Below the pieces are notes generated by a model. It ran no database searches, was not told the origin of the DNA, and worked only from the letters and a program-made list of their open reading frames with translations. A stretch of DNA of 64,000 nt from Rhabditoides inermis (taxonomy: Eukaryota; Nematoda; Chromadorea; Rhabditida; Rhabditidae), in NCBI GenBank assembly GCA_963966185.1, contig CAWZYM010000301.1, positions 701,001 through 765,000 on the forward strand, in the 5' to 3' direction. Of this stretch, positions 36,045-45,900 are shown piece by piece (position 1 is the first letter of the stretch; each line of letters starts with the position of its first letter). The position numbers and the translations under genes were made by a program.

Positions 36045-36301
36045 AGGATCGCTCACATCTGTTCCCTGGCTGTCTTTCCATGCGGTCTCGCAGCGGCCGC
36101 GGCTGTTGGTGTCATGCCTGGCAGCTGGAACTGCAACAGAGCTTATTCGGCTCGGCGGGTCAGATGTTAGTCGACTCAGACTTTACCGTTGAATGTGTGA
36201 ATGTGTAGAGGTTGAATGTATACCTGCTGGAATAGATTGGGCCACTGCGAGTAGACCACTCCAACGAATACTGTGCATAGAGAAATAAAGAGAAGGTGCA
36301 T
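34219..36301 (-). CDS. DB-module secreted protein B
   Basis: Second DB-module paralogue, 178 residues. Exons on the minus strand: 36301-36224, 36130-36057, 34975-34852, 34753-34646, 34371-34219. The signal peptide is [18 protein letters not shown], then QWPNLFQQ and an Ala-rich spacer. Module Cys: LRTCCRQQ...[54 protein letters not shown]. Exons 3 and 4 have exactly the same lengths (124 and 108 bp) and phases as in gene C. What gene C encodes in two final exons is one exon here (153 bp). Intron 2 is stretched to 1,081 bp by a 0.9-kb TIR element. Function unknown; extracellular location is inferred. Confidence 0.88.
34387..34436. repeat. (GTT)n microsatellite in DB gene B intron 4
   Basis: About 16 GTT/TTG units in a row. 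A shorter tract of the same triplet lies at 10418-10449 in mitoferrin intron 5. Confidence 0.9.
35045..35947. mobile_element. 0.9-kb TIR element in DB gene B intron 2
   Basis: Long inverted repeats of about 190-200 bp. Left tip ATATCACATGATCCGCGTAA; right tip complementary with C for T at position 9. Both arms contain diverged copies of GTGCTCTACAAGGTGGTATA and AGTTAAGGGACCATGA. The arms differ by numerous substitutions, so the insertion is not recent. No transposase ORF and no clear target duplication. Confidence 0.8.
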
Positions 36302-36691
36302 GCTGAAACAAATGATCGAACAACAAAAATAACATGTGTAATAAGGCAACAACAAACAACGATCAAACAAGAGATAAAAGTCAGTGTTTGAGTGTTGCCG
36401 GTGTGTGTGACACGATGCTCTGGTCAGGCGATCCGGTCTGACCGGCCTACTTGATGGATAGTCCGGCCACTGACTGGGAAGATATCAGGACAACACAACA
36501 GTGAGACAAGCCCGTTTATTCGAACAGTCGTGTACATATTGCACTTGAACAAATGATGAGAGGAAGGTATGCATCTATGCATATTCACGATCGCGGATCG
36601 CACTATCCAAACATGGTTCGCGCACGACAGGAGAGGAGAGAATAGGGAAAGAAACAGCCAGATGAAAGAGAGGGAGAGTGGGGAATCGCTG
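36302..36691. other. Short spacer between DB genes A and B
   Basis: Contains a minus-strand AATAAA at 36515-36520, 172 bp after the gene A stop and 214 bp before the gene B ATG. Nothing else is seen. Confidence 0.5.
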
Positions 36692-36849
36692 TCAGTCTCC
36701 TCGGATGCTCTTGTTGTGCTTGAGATAGGTGCGGAAGCACACCCGCGCCTTGTCGAACTCACTCACACACCCACCGAATTTGATCATGTCAGTAGGCACC
36801 TGCAAAGTATTGCAAAGGAATAATTATATTTAAAAAAATTCCAACCAGT

Positions 36850-36892
<43 letters not shown>

Positions 36893-37459
36893 ACCAGGGA
36901 TTTTCTACAGTAAAAATTTGACACAGAATGTTTCTTGTTCTGATTCAACGTATTCAATCACGTAAACATGACTCACCATACTGTTGGCTCGACAGAACGG
37001 CATACAGAATTCACGAACTCCCTGGAATCAATTAATCAATCAATAAATCACTAATGGGAAATCAATAAATCAATAGTGATTGGCTACTTACCTGGTTGCG
37101 GCAGCACTCGCTGTGGTCGTGTTTGCTCGACACGCAGTCCCAGATCATGCCCACAGTAGAGCCGTGCAGGTTACACTCGGCGATGAAAGGGAACACCTAG
37201 GCATACGGTATGTCGAATTCAGGTACTGTAGTGAATTACGGTACTTGAACTCAGGATACGATACTCACACTGGCGGCGGTGACGGCCTGGAAGTTGCAAT
37301 ATTTTTGCGCGCAGTACTGGTTGATAGCCGGGTGCGCACAGCATCTGATATCGATTGATTGAATTGATTTATTGATCGAACTCGCCTGCGCAGCTTTTCA
37401 TTGGGGATCATAGCCGCTACTGTGGCGATGAGTAGAATGAGTAGGGAGAGGGAGCGCAT
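36692..37459 (-). CDS. DB-module secreted protein A
   Basis: Third and shortest paralogue, 135 residues. Exons on the minus strand: 37459-37386, 37344-37269, 37196-37092, 37021-36977, 36799-36692. Signal peptide MRSLSLLILLIATVAA is followed almost directly by the module: LRRCCAHPAINQYCAQKYC, ECNLHGSTVGMIWDC, DHSECCRNQGVREFCMPFC, GGCVSEFDKARVCF. It lacks the spacer of genes B and C. The donor of exon 1 is GCGAGT, a GC-AG intron required to keep the Cys frame. Divergence from B and C suggests an older duplication. Function unknown. Confidence 0.87.
36853..36887. repeat. (TA)n microsatellite in DB gene A intron 4
   Basis: About 17 TA units, uninterrupted. Confidence 0.95.
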
Positions 37460-39019
37460 AGTGGAAGGCGATCAGCTGATATGAAGTGATTGTAGTGATG
37501 GGAAGGTGCGATAGGGTATCCTGTATTCCGCGCGAGAAAACAGAAAAGGCGCGATAGATCAGATATCGGGTTCCCCAACTTTCCCTTTCCTACAACCTAC
37601 GTCTAGAACCTGTGTTCAGAACGATTATTACACATTTCTGTAGCGGATGCGCAAAACATATTCCTCGCGAGCTCACACCTTGTGGGGAGGTCCCACTGAG
37701 TGTCCCCGGTGTTCGACAGCTCGAGACGAAGACAGTGGGAGGTGGGGGAGCGAATGTAACGGACAAACTAGCCTGCTCAGTAGCCGTCCAGTGGCAGCAG
37801 AACCGTCTGTGTCTTGCCCTCTTTCCTTATTCCTCTTTGTTTTCTCTCTTCTCCTCCTCCTCTACCTTTCATTGGTGTGTCGAATTGAAAATAGAAGTGC
37901 AATTATAAATAGAAGGAGTGCAATTGGTGAATAATTAAAATGTGTTTATCACTACATATTACATATGTATTCGAATGTTCGCTATCGCTATAAAAACATG
38001 AAGGCGATCATGAATTTCCTGCACCTTCTTTTTCCTGTATTTCAGCAAGCTTACTGATGAGATCTGCACACTTGACAGCACTTTCTTCGAGCAGCACCTG
38101 GAATATTATATAAATAATAATATGTATATGAAATGTGTGAAAAAAATGAAATGTGTGATGAAATGTGTGAAATGTATGAAATGTGTGAAAAAAATGTGAA
38201 ATAATAATGTATATAGTCAATTAGTCAATATAAAAACATGTTTCCAGCCTAAATACACTATGGGGATTCCGTTAGTGTCGCGGTCATTGGAAACCGCGAT
38301 GGCGCGCGGCCCCGCCCCCGCTAATCTCTGGACAGGACAGCAGTCTTCCCTCTTCCCTCCCCGAGCAATGTGACTCGTAATAAATGTGTAATGTCACTTG
38401 TCGCGTTGTGGTTTGGCTGAGTAAGATCTAGTGGCTGGTCTACCGGCGGAGGTAGTGGGGAGAGGGGTTAGGCTCATTAGGTTGTTGTGGTACGTACGGG
38501 TGTTGCACTGTCGTGCCAGCCAGGGTGGACTGGTAGGAATTAGGATCATGTTGTGTTGTGTTTAAATCCACTCAACCGCCAGATCGCACAGTTAATAAGG
38601 TTTGTTTTTAATGAAAATGGCGAAATAGGAGGATATCGTGTTTGAGCCCACACGGTCCCACACCAGGGACACTCAATGGGACCGCCGGTCCTATGTACAG
38701 GGTGTGAGCCCAAAAAAAAAATCAAAATCAATTTTCGAAATTCTGTAAACGCAGATCGATGCGGAATGCTTTTCTCATTATATCTACAAAATTTCATGAG
38801 AAAATATTTCGATATGATCGAATACGGGGCGCGCGCCCACTCGGGCCCACACCGGGGGCACCCGGGCCCACACTTTTGCTATTCCATGTGGCGAGTAGTG
38901 TACATAGACAAGAATAGCATTCGCATACGTTTTTCATCTGCGTACCATGATAGCTGATAGCTGATAAAACATATATTTTGATTTGCTAATTGGAAATAAG
39001 TTCGTGTTCACGAACTCAC
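37460..39019. other. Region between DB gene A and the unnamed minus-strand gene
   Basis: Contains inverted 24-bp segments at 37689-37712 and 38660-38683 that match at 22 positions, a tandem AAATGTGTGA-like tract at 38130-38205, a CG-rich patch at 38280-38330 and a possible terminal exon at 38008-38097. No other gene is supported. Confidence 0.4.
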
Positions 39020-39283
39020 ATCGTCTTTCATCAAAGCTGCGAGTATATCCACCGGAATAATGATGTTAGTAGAGTGGAAATGAGAGAGGAGCGCGGTAAA
39101 GGGACACCTAAACATACTATTATAATACATTGCCAAGATGTTCCAAATAAAATACATTGCGTAATATTCCAAATAAAATTACATTGTATGATACATTGCA
39201 TTGCAAAGACATTGCAAAAAAGGTGACCGTGGCGCCGCCCTTGCTGTGTGCCACCGATCGGAACCAGATGAGGAAGGAGGCGG
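38008..39283 (-). CDS. Possible 3' exons of the unnamed gene (uncertain)
   Basis: Three open stretches with splice signals continue the gene at 39446-39950: 39283-39228 (acceptor CTCTCCAG, donor GTCACC), 39107-39020 (acceptor GTTTAG, donor GTGAGT; reads CPFTALLSHF...LAALMKDD) and 38097-38008 (acceptor ATTCCAG; reads VLLEESAVKCADLI and ends at TGA). The last two join in phase 0, but I could not find a phase-consistent join to the upstream exons, so this is a tentative C-terminus. The last exon also lies within the inverted pair 37671-38709. Confidence 0.35.
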
Positions 39284-39445
39284 CTGGAGAGGAAGGGAAT
39301 AAGCATAAGTCGAGGATGTGTTGTTGTTTGTTTATCAGCCTGATTCCCGACATGTACATACAATGGTAGCATGATGGGTTATCTGGAAGCACACACAACA
39401 GTGGGGTATATTAGCTGGAACAGTGCGGATGTGTTGGATACTCAC

Positions 39446-39950
39446 CTGCCTGCCCCACCACCAGGGCAGCACTGGCGCGCGACGCCACTCGTGTCAGAAA
39501 CCAGCACGCGAAGCGGGAGACGTGACTAAAAGTGTGACTCTCTCCCTCTCCCTTCTCTCTCTCCCCTCCCTCTCTCGCTCTCTCCTTACCTTTCCTTGTC
39601 CTCTCCCTCCTCCAACTCCGGCCACTCCACCTCGTTCTGATGGAAGACGTGAATGAGCAACTCGGGCATTCGCCAGTAGTGGTAGGCGATGCGCACGATA
39701 GTATTCAGAGAGTGGACTGAACACTTCCATGTGACTAATCGATGAGTGCATGTGTCTTACATATAGTCTCGAACGCTTGGAAATAGTCGTGGAGGAGAGT
39801 GAACAGGGAGCGAAGATGGAGAGAAGAATTGCTGCCCGGGACGATTACCTGAACACATCAGGTAACTTGACAGGTGATTTGTTGTTGTGTGACCTGCTTG
39901 AACAGGTGTTGCGGGATGATGTGCAGCGTGCGAAGGCGGATGATGATTTT
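39446..39950 (-). CDS. Unnamed gene, four internal exons abutting the satellite
   Basis: Not recognised. Four exons join in phase on the minus strand: 39950-39894, 39848-39761, 39716-39590, 39525-39446, reading KIIIRLRTLHIIPQHLFKQ, VIVPGSNSSLHLRS...FETI, FHSLNTIVRIAYHYWRMPEL...GEDKE and SHVSRFACWFLTRVASRAS. The sequence is Leu/His-rich and helical, like part of a helical-repeat scaffold. Donors are GTCACA, GTAAGA, GTAAGG and GTGAGT; later acceptors end in TTCAG or TTTAG. The first exon has only a GAG acceptor, 11 bp after the end of the ATACCACC array, with no pyrimidine tract. Either the preceding intron holds the satellite block or the gene is cut off here. Frame-consistent joins over about 350 bp make a real gene likely. 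Confidence 0.6.
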
Positions 39951-39961
39951 CTCGTACCAGT

Positions 39962-41417
39962 ATACCACCATACCACCATACCACCATACCACCATACCAC
40001 CATACCACCATACCACCATACCACCATACCACCATACCACCATACCACCATACCACCATACCACCATACCACCATACCACCATACCACCATACCACCATA
40101 CCACCATACCACCATACCACCATACCACCATACCACCATACCACCATACCACCATACCACCATACCACCATACCACCATACCACCATACCACCATACCAC
40201 CATACCACCATACCACCATACCACCATACCACCATACCACCATACCACCATACCACCATACCACCATACCACCATACCACCATACCACCATACCACCATA
40301 CCACCATACCACCATACCACCATACCACCATACCACCATACCACCATACCACCATACCACCATACCACCATACCACCATACCACCATACCACCATACCAC
40401 CATACCACCATACCACCATACCACCATACCACCATACCACCATACCACCATACCACCATACCACCATACCACCATACCACCATACCACCATACCACCATA
40501 CCACCATACCACCATACCACCATACCACCAGACCACCAGACCACCAGACCACCAGACCACCATACCACCATACCACCATACCACCATACCACCATACCAC
40601 CATACCACCATACCACCATACCACCATACCACCATACCACCATACCACCATACCACCATACCACCATACCACCATACCACCATACCACCATACCACCATA
40701 CCACCATACCACCATACCACCATACCACCATACCACCATACCACCATACCACCATACCACCATACCACCATACCACCATACCACCATACCACCATACCAC
40801 CATACCACCATACCACCATACCACCATACCACCATACCACCATACCACCATACCACCAGACCACCAGACCACCAGACCACCATACCACCATACCACCATA
40901 CCACCATACCACCATACCACCATACCACCATACCACCATACCACCATACCACCATACCACCATACCACCATACCACCATACCACCATACCACCATACCAC
41001 CATACCACCATACCACCATACCACCATACCACCATACCACCATACCACCATACCACCATACCACCATACCACCATACCACCATACCACCATACCACCATA
41101 CCACCATACCACCATACCACCATACCACCATACCACCATACCACCATACCACCATACCACCATACCACCATACCACCATACCACCATACCACCATACCAC
41201 CATACCACCATACCACCATACCACCATACCACCATACCACCATACCACCATACCACCATACCACCATACCACCATACCACCATACCACCATACCACCATA
41301 CCACCATACCACCATACCACCATACCACCATACCACCATACCACCATACCACCATACCACCATACCACCATACCACCATACCACCATACCACCATACCAC
41401 CATACCACCATACCATC
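39962..41417. repeat. Octamer satellite (ATACCACC)182
   Basis: Exactly 1,456 bp = 182 units in constant register, with no indel visible. The only substitutions are two runs of AGACCACC (units at about 40530-40556, four copies, and 40858-40876, three copies) and a final ATACCATC. Because 8 is not a multiple of 3, all three frames give the same cyclic 8-residue peptide (TIPPYHHT on plus, MVVWWYGG on minus) and none of the six frames contains a stop. Confidence 0.97.
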
Positions 41418-41420
41418 ATA

Positions 41421-42902
41421 TTATCATTATCAGCATATTTTCCAGCGTTTTCCGGGGCGAATATGCCTTTGTATCTTTAACACACACTTCACAGCGCCCT
41501 TAATAATAATAATAATAATTGTTTATCCATAGGCGCAGACAAAACACAAAACACGAAATACAAACTGGTGCGAAATATACAAAGTTTTAGTGTGTAGTCC
41601 CCGGATGGGTCCTTAGAGGGTATTGCTTCCTATAGCAAAGCCTCGTCCGGTGGGTAGCATGTTTCGAGAATCTGCTTCCTTCTTCCATATAGAGTATGCG
41701 GCCTTGATTCGTCTTCGAACGCGTGAGCCATATGGACCACGTTGCCTCTAACGTCGAACGTTCTCGAACTTCTCTCGACCATTTGCATACTTGCTTACGG
41801 TAGATCCATTCGTCATCATCACGTTGCGAAATCCAAGAAATCCGCGATTTACCCACTAGTGCACTCCCAACAGGCTTATTCGGCTCCTCCGAACATCGAT
41901 CGATAATAGTGACGTACTTCTCTTCCGGTCGCGGGTGCCGCCGTCGCCTTTCAATTCGATTTCGCTTTGTACCTTCTTTTCCTCCAATCAAGAATCCGCG
42001 CTTCGCCCTACTAGACTAGTGCACTCCCAACAGGCTTAAAGGAATGTACCACTCTGAGTTTCGTGTGTAAACTACGACTACCACGTAAAAGAACATGAAA
42101 ATACAATCACTTTTCATCAATAAACTATATGCTGAAAATGAAGATAAGGTGTTGAAAACGCATCGCGAAGTTGTGAATTCCGTAGTGAGAAATACCGAAA
42201 TATGCCGTAGATGCACTACGCACACTTCTAAAACCAGAAATTTGTATGCTCATACGACTATCAATGATAATCATATGTGCATATACACACAATAACATAT
42301 GCAACAATCCATTAAATCGTCTGCTTTGTGCGTACGAAATGTTCTACGGCACATTCCGGTATTTCTCACTACGAAATTCGCGGTGCGTTTTCAACACCTT
42401 ATCTTCATTTTCAGCATACAGTTTATTGATGAAAAGTGATTGTATTTTCATGTTCTCTTACGTGGTAGTCGTAGTTTACATACGAAATTCAAAGTGGTAC
42501 ATTCCTTTGATCGGCGTCGAATTATCGTCTCACAGTGAACGGCCTCAATTCGAGAATCAGTTGATACTCCACAGAAACTCATCTCCGAGCGGCGGCGGCG
42601 GTGATTTTCATTGTCGTCGGGTGGACAACTGCTAATTTGTTGTCATTCCAGACCACAGTCGCCTGCCGGCGGCCACCGCCAGCACTCTCCCAGCCCACAT
42701 CTTCAAGGAGTACATAAGCGCTCCGACCAGCTGCTTCATCGTCAACTTCCACAATGCTTATTGCATCTTTCACTTTTCTCGCGATAAAACTGCCTTTCCG
42801 TGTCGTATCACGTGTGTGTTCTTGTGTGTGTTGAGCAAGGTGCAAGCCACGTTCAACTCCGCTGCCGCCCACCTTGACCAGGTGGCGGTATGAGTTACTT
42901 TT
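41421..42902. repeat. 1.48-kb spacer, copy 1
   Basis: Heads satellite module 1. It contains, from left to right: an (AAT)6 tract at about 41500-41519 followed by TTGTTTATCCATAGGCGC, which on the minus strand looks like a LINE 3' end with an ATT tail; a 134-codon minus-strand open frame (41587-41991); a 24-bp direct repeat (41855-41878 and 42015-42038); a foldback MITE; and a 390-bp GC-richer segment with a 97-codon minus-strand frame (42579-42872). It recurs almost unchanged at +7141 and +12432 bp. Confidence 0.92.
42040..42506. mobile_element. 467-bp foldback MITE in spacer copy 1
   Basis: Inverted arms of about 165 bp starting AGGAATGTACCACT, flanked by TTAA (42036-42039) on the left and TTGA (42507-42510) on the right, which fits a TTAA duplication with one mutation. 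The arms have diverged by roughly one base in ten. The tip resembles that of the MITE at 5674-6199. Confidence 0.8.
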
Positions 42903-45900
42903 GCGAACATGGCTTGCGCAGTGAGGTGGTAACGAGGGACATAGTGATAAGGAGGAAACTAGGTATACGGTAACTTAAGTGATTCTGAGATACTATTGAC
43001 GGAGACTTGTTGCTGGTCAGAAACATTTGGAGTACCTTTCTCTCACATTGTTCATTGCGAACATGGCTTGCGCAGTGAGGTGGTAACGAGGGACTCTGTG
43101 ATAAGGAGGAAACTAGGTATACGGTAACGAGAGTTATTCTGAGATACTATTGAGGGAGACTTGTTGCTGGTCAGAAACATTTGGAGTACCTTTCTCTCAC
43201 ATTGTTCATTGCGAACATGGCTTGCGCAGTGAGGTGGCAACAAGAGACTCAGTGATAAGAAGGAAACTAGGTATACGGTAACTTAAGTGATTCTGAGATA
43301 CTATTGACGGAGACTTGTTGCTGGTCAGAAACATTTGGAGTACCTTTCTCTCACATTGTTCATTGCGAACATGGCTTGCGCAGTGAGGTGGTAACGAGGG
43401 ACATAGTGATGAGGAGGAAACTAGGTATACGGTAACTTAAGTGATTCTGAGATACTATTGACGGAGACTTGTTGCTGGTCAGAAACATTTGGAGTACCTT
43501 TCTCTCACACTGTTCATTGCGAACATGGCTTGCGCAGTGAGGTGGTAACGAGGGACTCAGTGATTAGGAGGAAACTAGGTATACGGTAACGAGAGTTATT
43601 CTGAGATACTATTGAGGGAGACATGTTGCTGGTCAGAAACATTTGGAATACCTTTCTCTCACATTGTTCATTGCGAACATGGCTTGCGCAGTGAGGTGGT
43701 AACGAGGGACTCTGTGATAAGGAGGAAACTAGGTATACGGTAACGAGAGTTATTCTGAGATACTATTGAGGGAGACTTGTTGCTGGTCAGAAACATTTGG
43801 AGTACCTTTCTCTCACATTGTTCATTGCGAACATGGCTTGCGCAGTGAGGTGGCAACAAGAGACTCAGTGATAAGAAGGAAACTAGGTATACGGTAACTT
43901 AAGTGATTCTGAGATACTATTGACGGAGACTTGTTGCTGGTCAGAAACATTTGGAGTACCTTTCTCTCACATTGTTCATTGCGAACATGGCTTGCGCAGT
44001 GAGGTGGTAACGAGGGACATAGTGATGAGGAGGAAACTAGGTATACGGTAACTTAAGTGATTCTGAGATACTATTGACGGAGACTTGTTGCTGGTCAGAA
44101 ACATTTGGAGTACCTTTCTCTCACACTGTTCATTGCGAACATGGCTTGCGCAGTGAGGTGGTAACGAGGGACTCAGTGATTAGGAGGAAACTAGGTATAC
44201 GGTAACGAGAGTTATTCTGAGATACTATTGAGGGAGACATGTTGCTGGTCAGAAACATTTGGAGTACCTTTCTCTCACATTGTTCATTGCGAACATGGCT
44301 TGCGCAGTGAGGTGGTAACGAGGGACATAGTGATAAGGAGGAACCTAGGTATACGGTAACTTAAGTGATTCTGAGATACTATTGACAAAGACTTATTGCT
44401 GGTCAGGAACATTGCTGGTCAGACACATTTGGAGTACCTTTTTCTAACATTGTTCATTGCGAACATGGCTTGCGCAGTGAGGTGGTAACGAGGGACACAG
44501 TGATAAGGAGGAAACTAGGTATACGGTAACTAGAGTGATTCTGAGATACTATTGAGGGAGACTTATTGTTGGTCAGAAACATTTGGAGTACCTTTCTCTC
44601 ACATTGTTCATTGCAAACATGGCTTGCGCAGTGAGGTGGTAACGAGAGCAGTGATAAGGAGGAAACTAGGTATACGGTAACTAGAGTGATTCTGAGATAC
44701 TATTGAGGGAGACTTATTGCTGGTAAAAAAACATTTGGAGTACCTTTCTCTCACATTGTTCATTGCGAACATGGCTTGCGCAGTGAGGTGGTAACGAGGG
44801 ACATAGTGATAAGAAGGAAACTAGGTATACGGTAACGAGAGTTATTATAGGATAATATTAAATGAGACTTATTGCTGGTCAGAAATATTTGGAGTACCTT
44901 TCTCTCACATTGTTCATTGCGAACATGGCTTGCGCAGTGATGTGGTAACGAGGGACACAGTGATAAAAAAGAAACTAGGCATACGGTAACGAGAGTTATT
45001 CTGAGATACTATTGAGGGAGACTTATTGCTGGTCAGAAACATTTGGAGTACCTTTTTCTCACATTGTTCATTGCGAACATGGCTTGCGCAGTGTAACGAG
45101 GGACACAGTGATAAGGAGGAAACTAGGCATACGGTAACGAGAGTTATTCTGAGATATAATTGAGGGAGACTTATTGCTGGTCAGAAACATTTGGAGTACC
45201 TTTCTCTCACATTGTTCATTGCGAACATGGCTTGCGCAGTGAGGTGGTAACGAGGGACACAGTGATAAGGAGGAAACTAGGCATACGGTAACGAGAGTTA
45301 TTCTGAGATATAATTGAGGGAGACTTATTGCTGGTCAGAAACATTTGGAGTACCTTTTTCTCACATTGTTCATTGCGAACATGGCTTGCGCAGTGTAACG
45401 AGGGACACAGTGATAAGGAGGAAACTAGGCATACGGTAACGAGAGTTATTCTGAGATATAATTGAGGGAGACTTATTGCTGGTCAGAAACATTTGGAGTA
45501 CCTTTCTCTCACATTGTTCATTGCGAACATGGCTTGCGCAGTGAGGTGGTAACGAGGGACACAGTGATAAGGAGGAAACTAGGCATACGGTAACGAGAGT
45601 TATTCTGAGATATAATTGAGGGAGACTTATTGCTGGTCAGAAACATTTGGAGTACCTTTCTCTCACATTGTTCATTGCGAACATGGCTTGCGCAGTGAGG
45701 TGGTAACGAGGGACACAGTGATAAGGAGGAAACTAGGCATACGGTAACGAGAGTTATTCTGAGATATAATTGAGGGAGACTTATTGCTGGTCAGAAACAT
45801 TTGGAGTACCTTTCTCTCACATTGTTCATTACGAACATGGCTTGCGCAGTGAGGTGGTAACGAGGGACACAGTGATAAGGAGGAAACTAGGCATACGGTA

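Noticed and set aside
39750..41532. Long open frames of 517-576 codons through the octamer array on both strands
   Set aside because: They follow from the unit having no stop codon in any frame. Only short flanking parts are non-repetitive, and one of those belongs to the spliced minus-strand gene.
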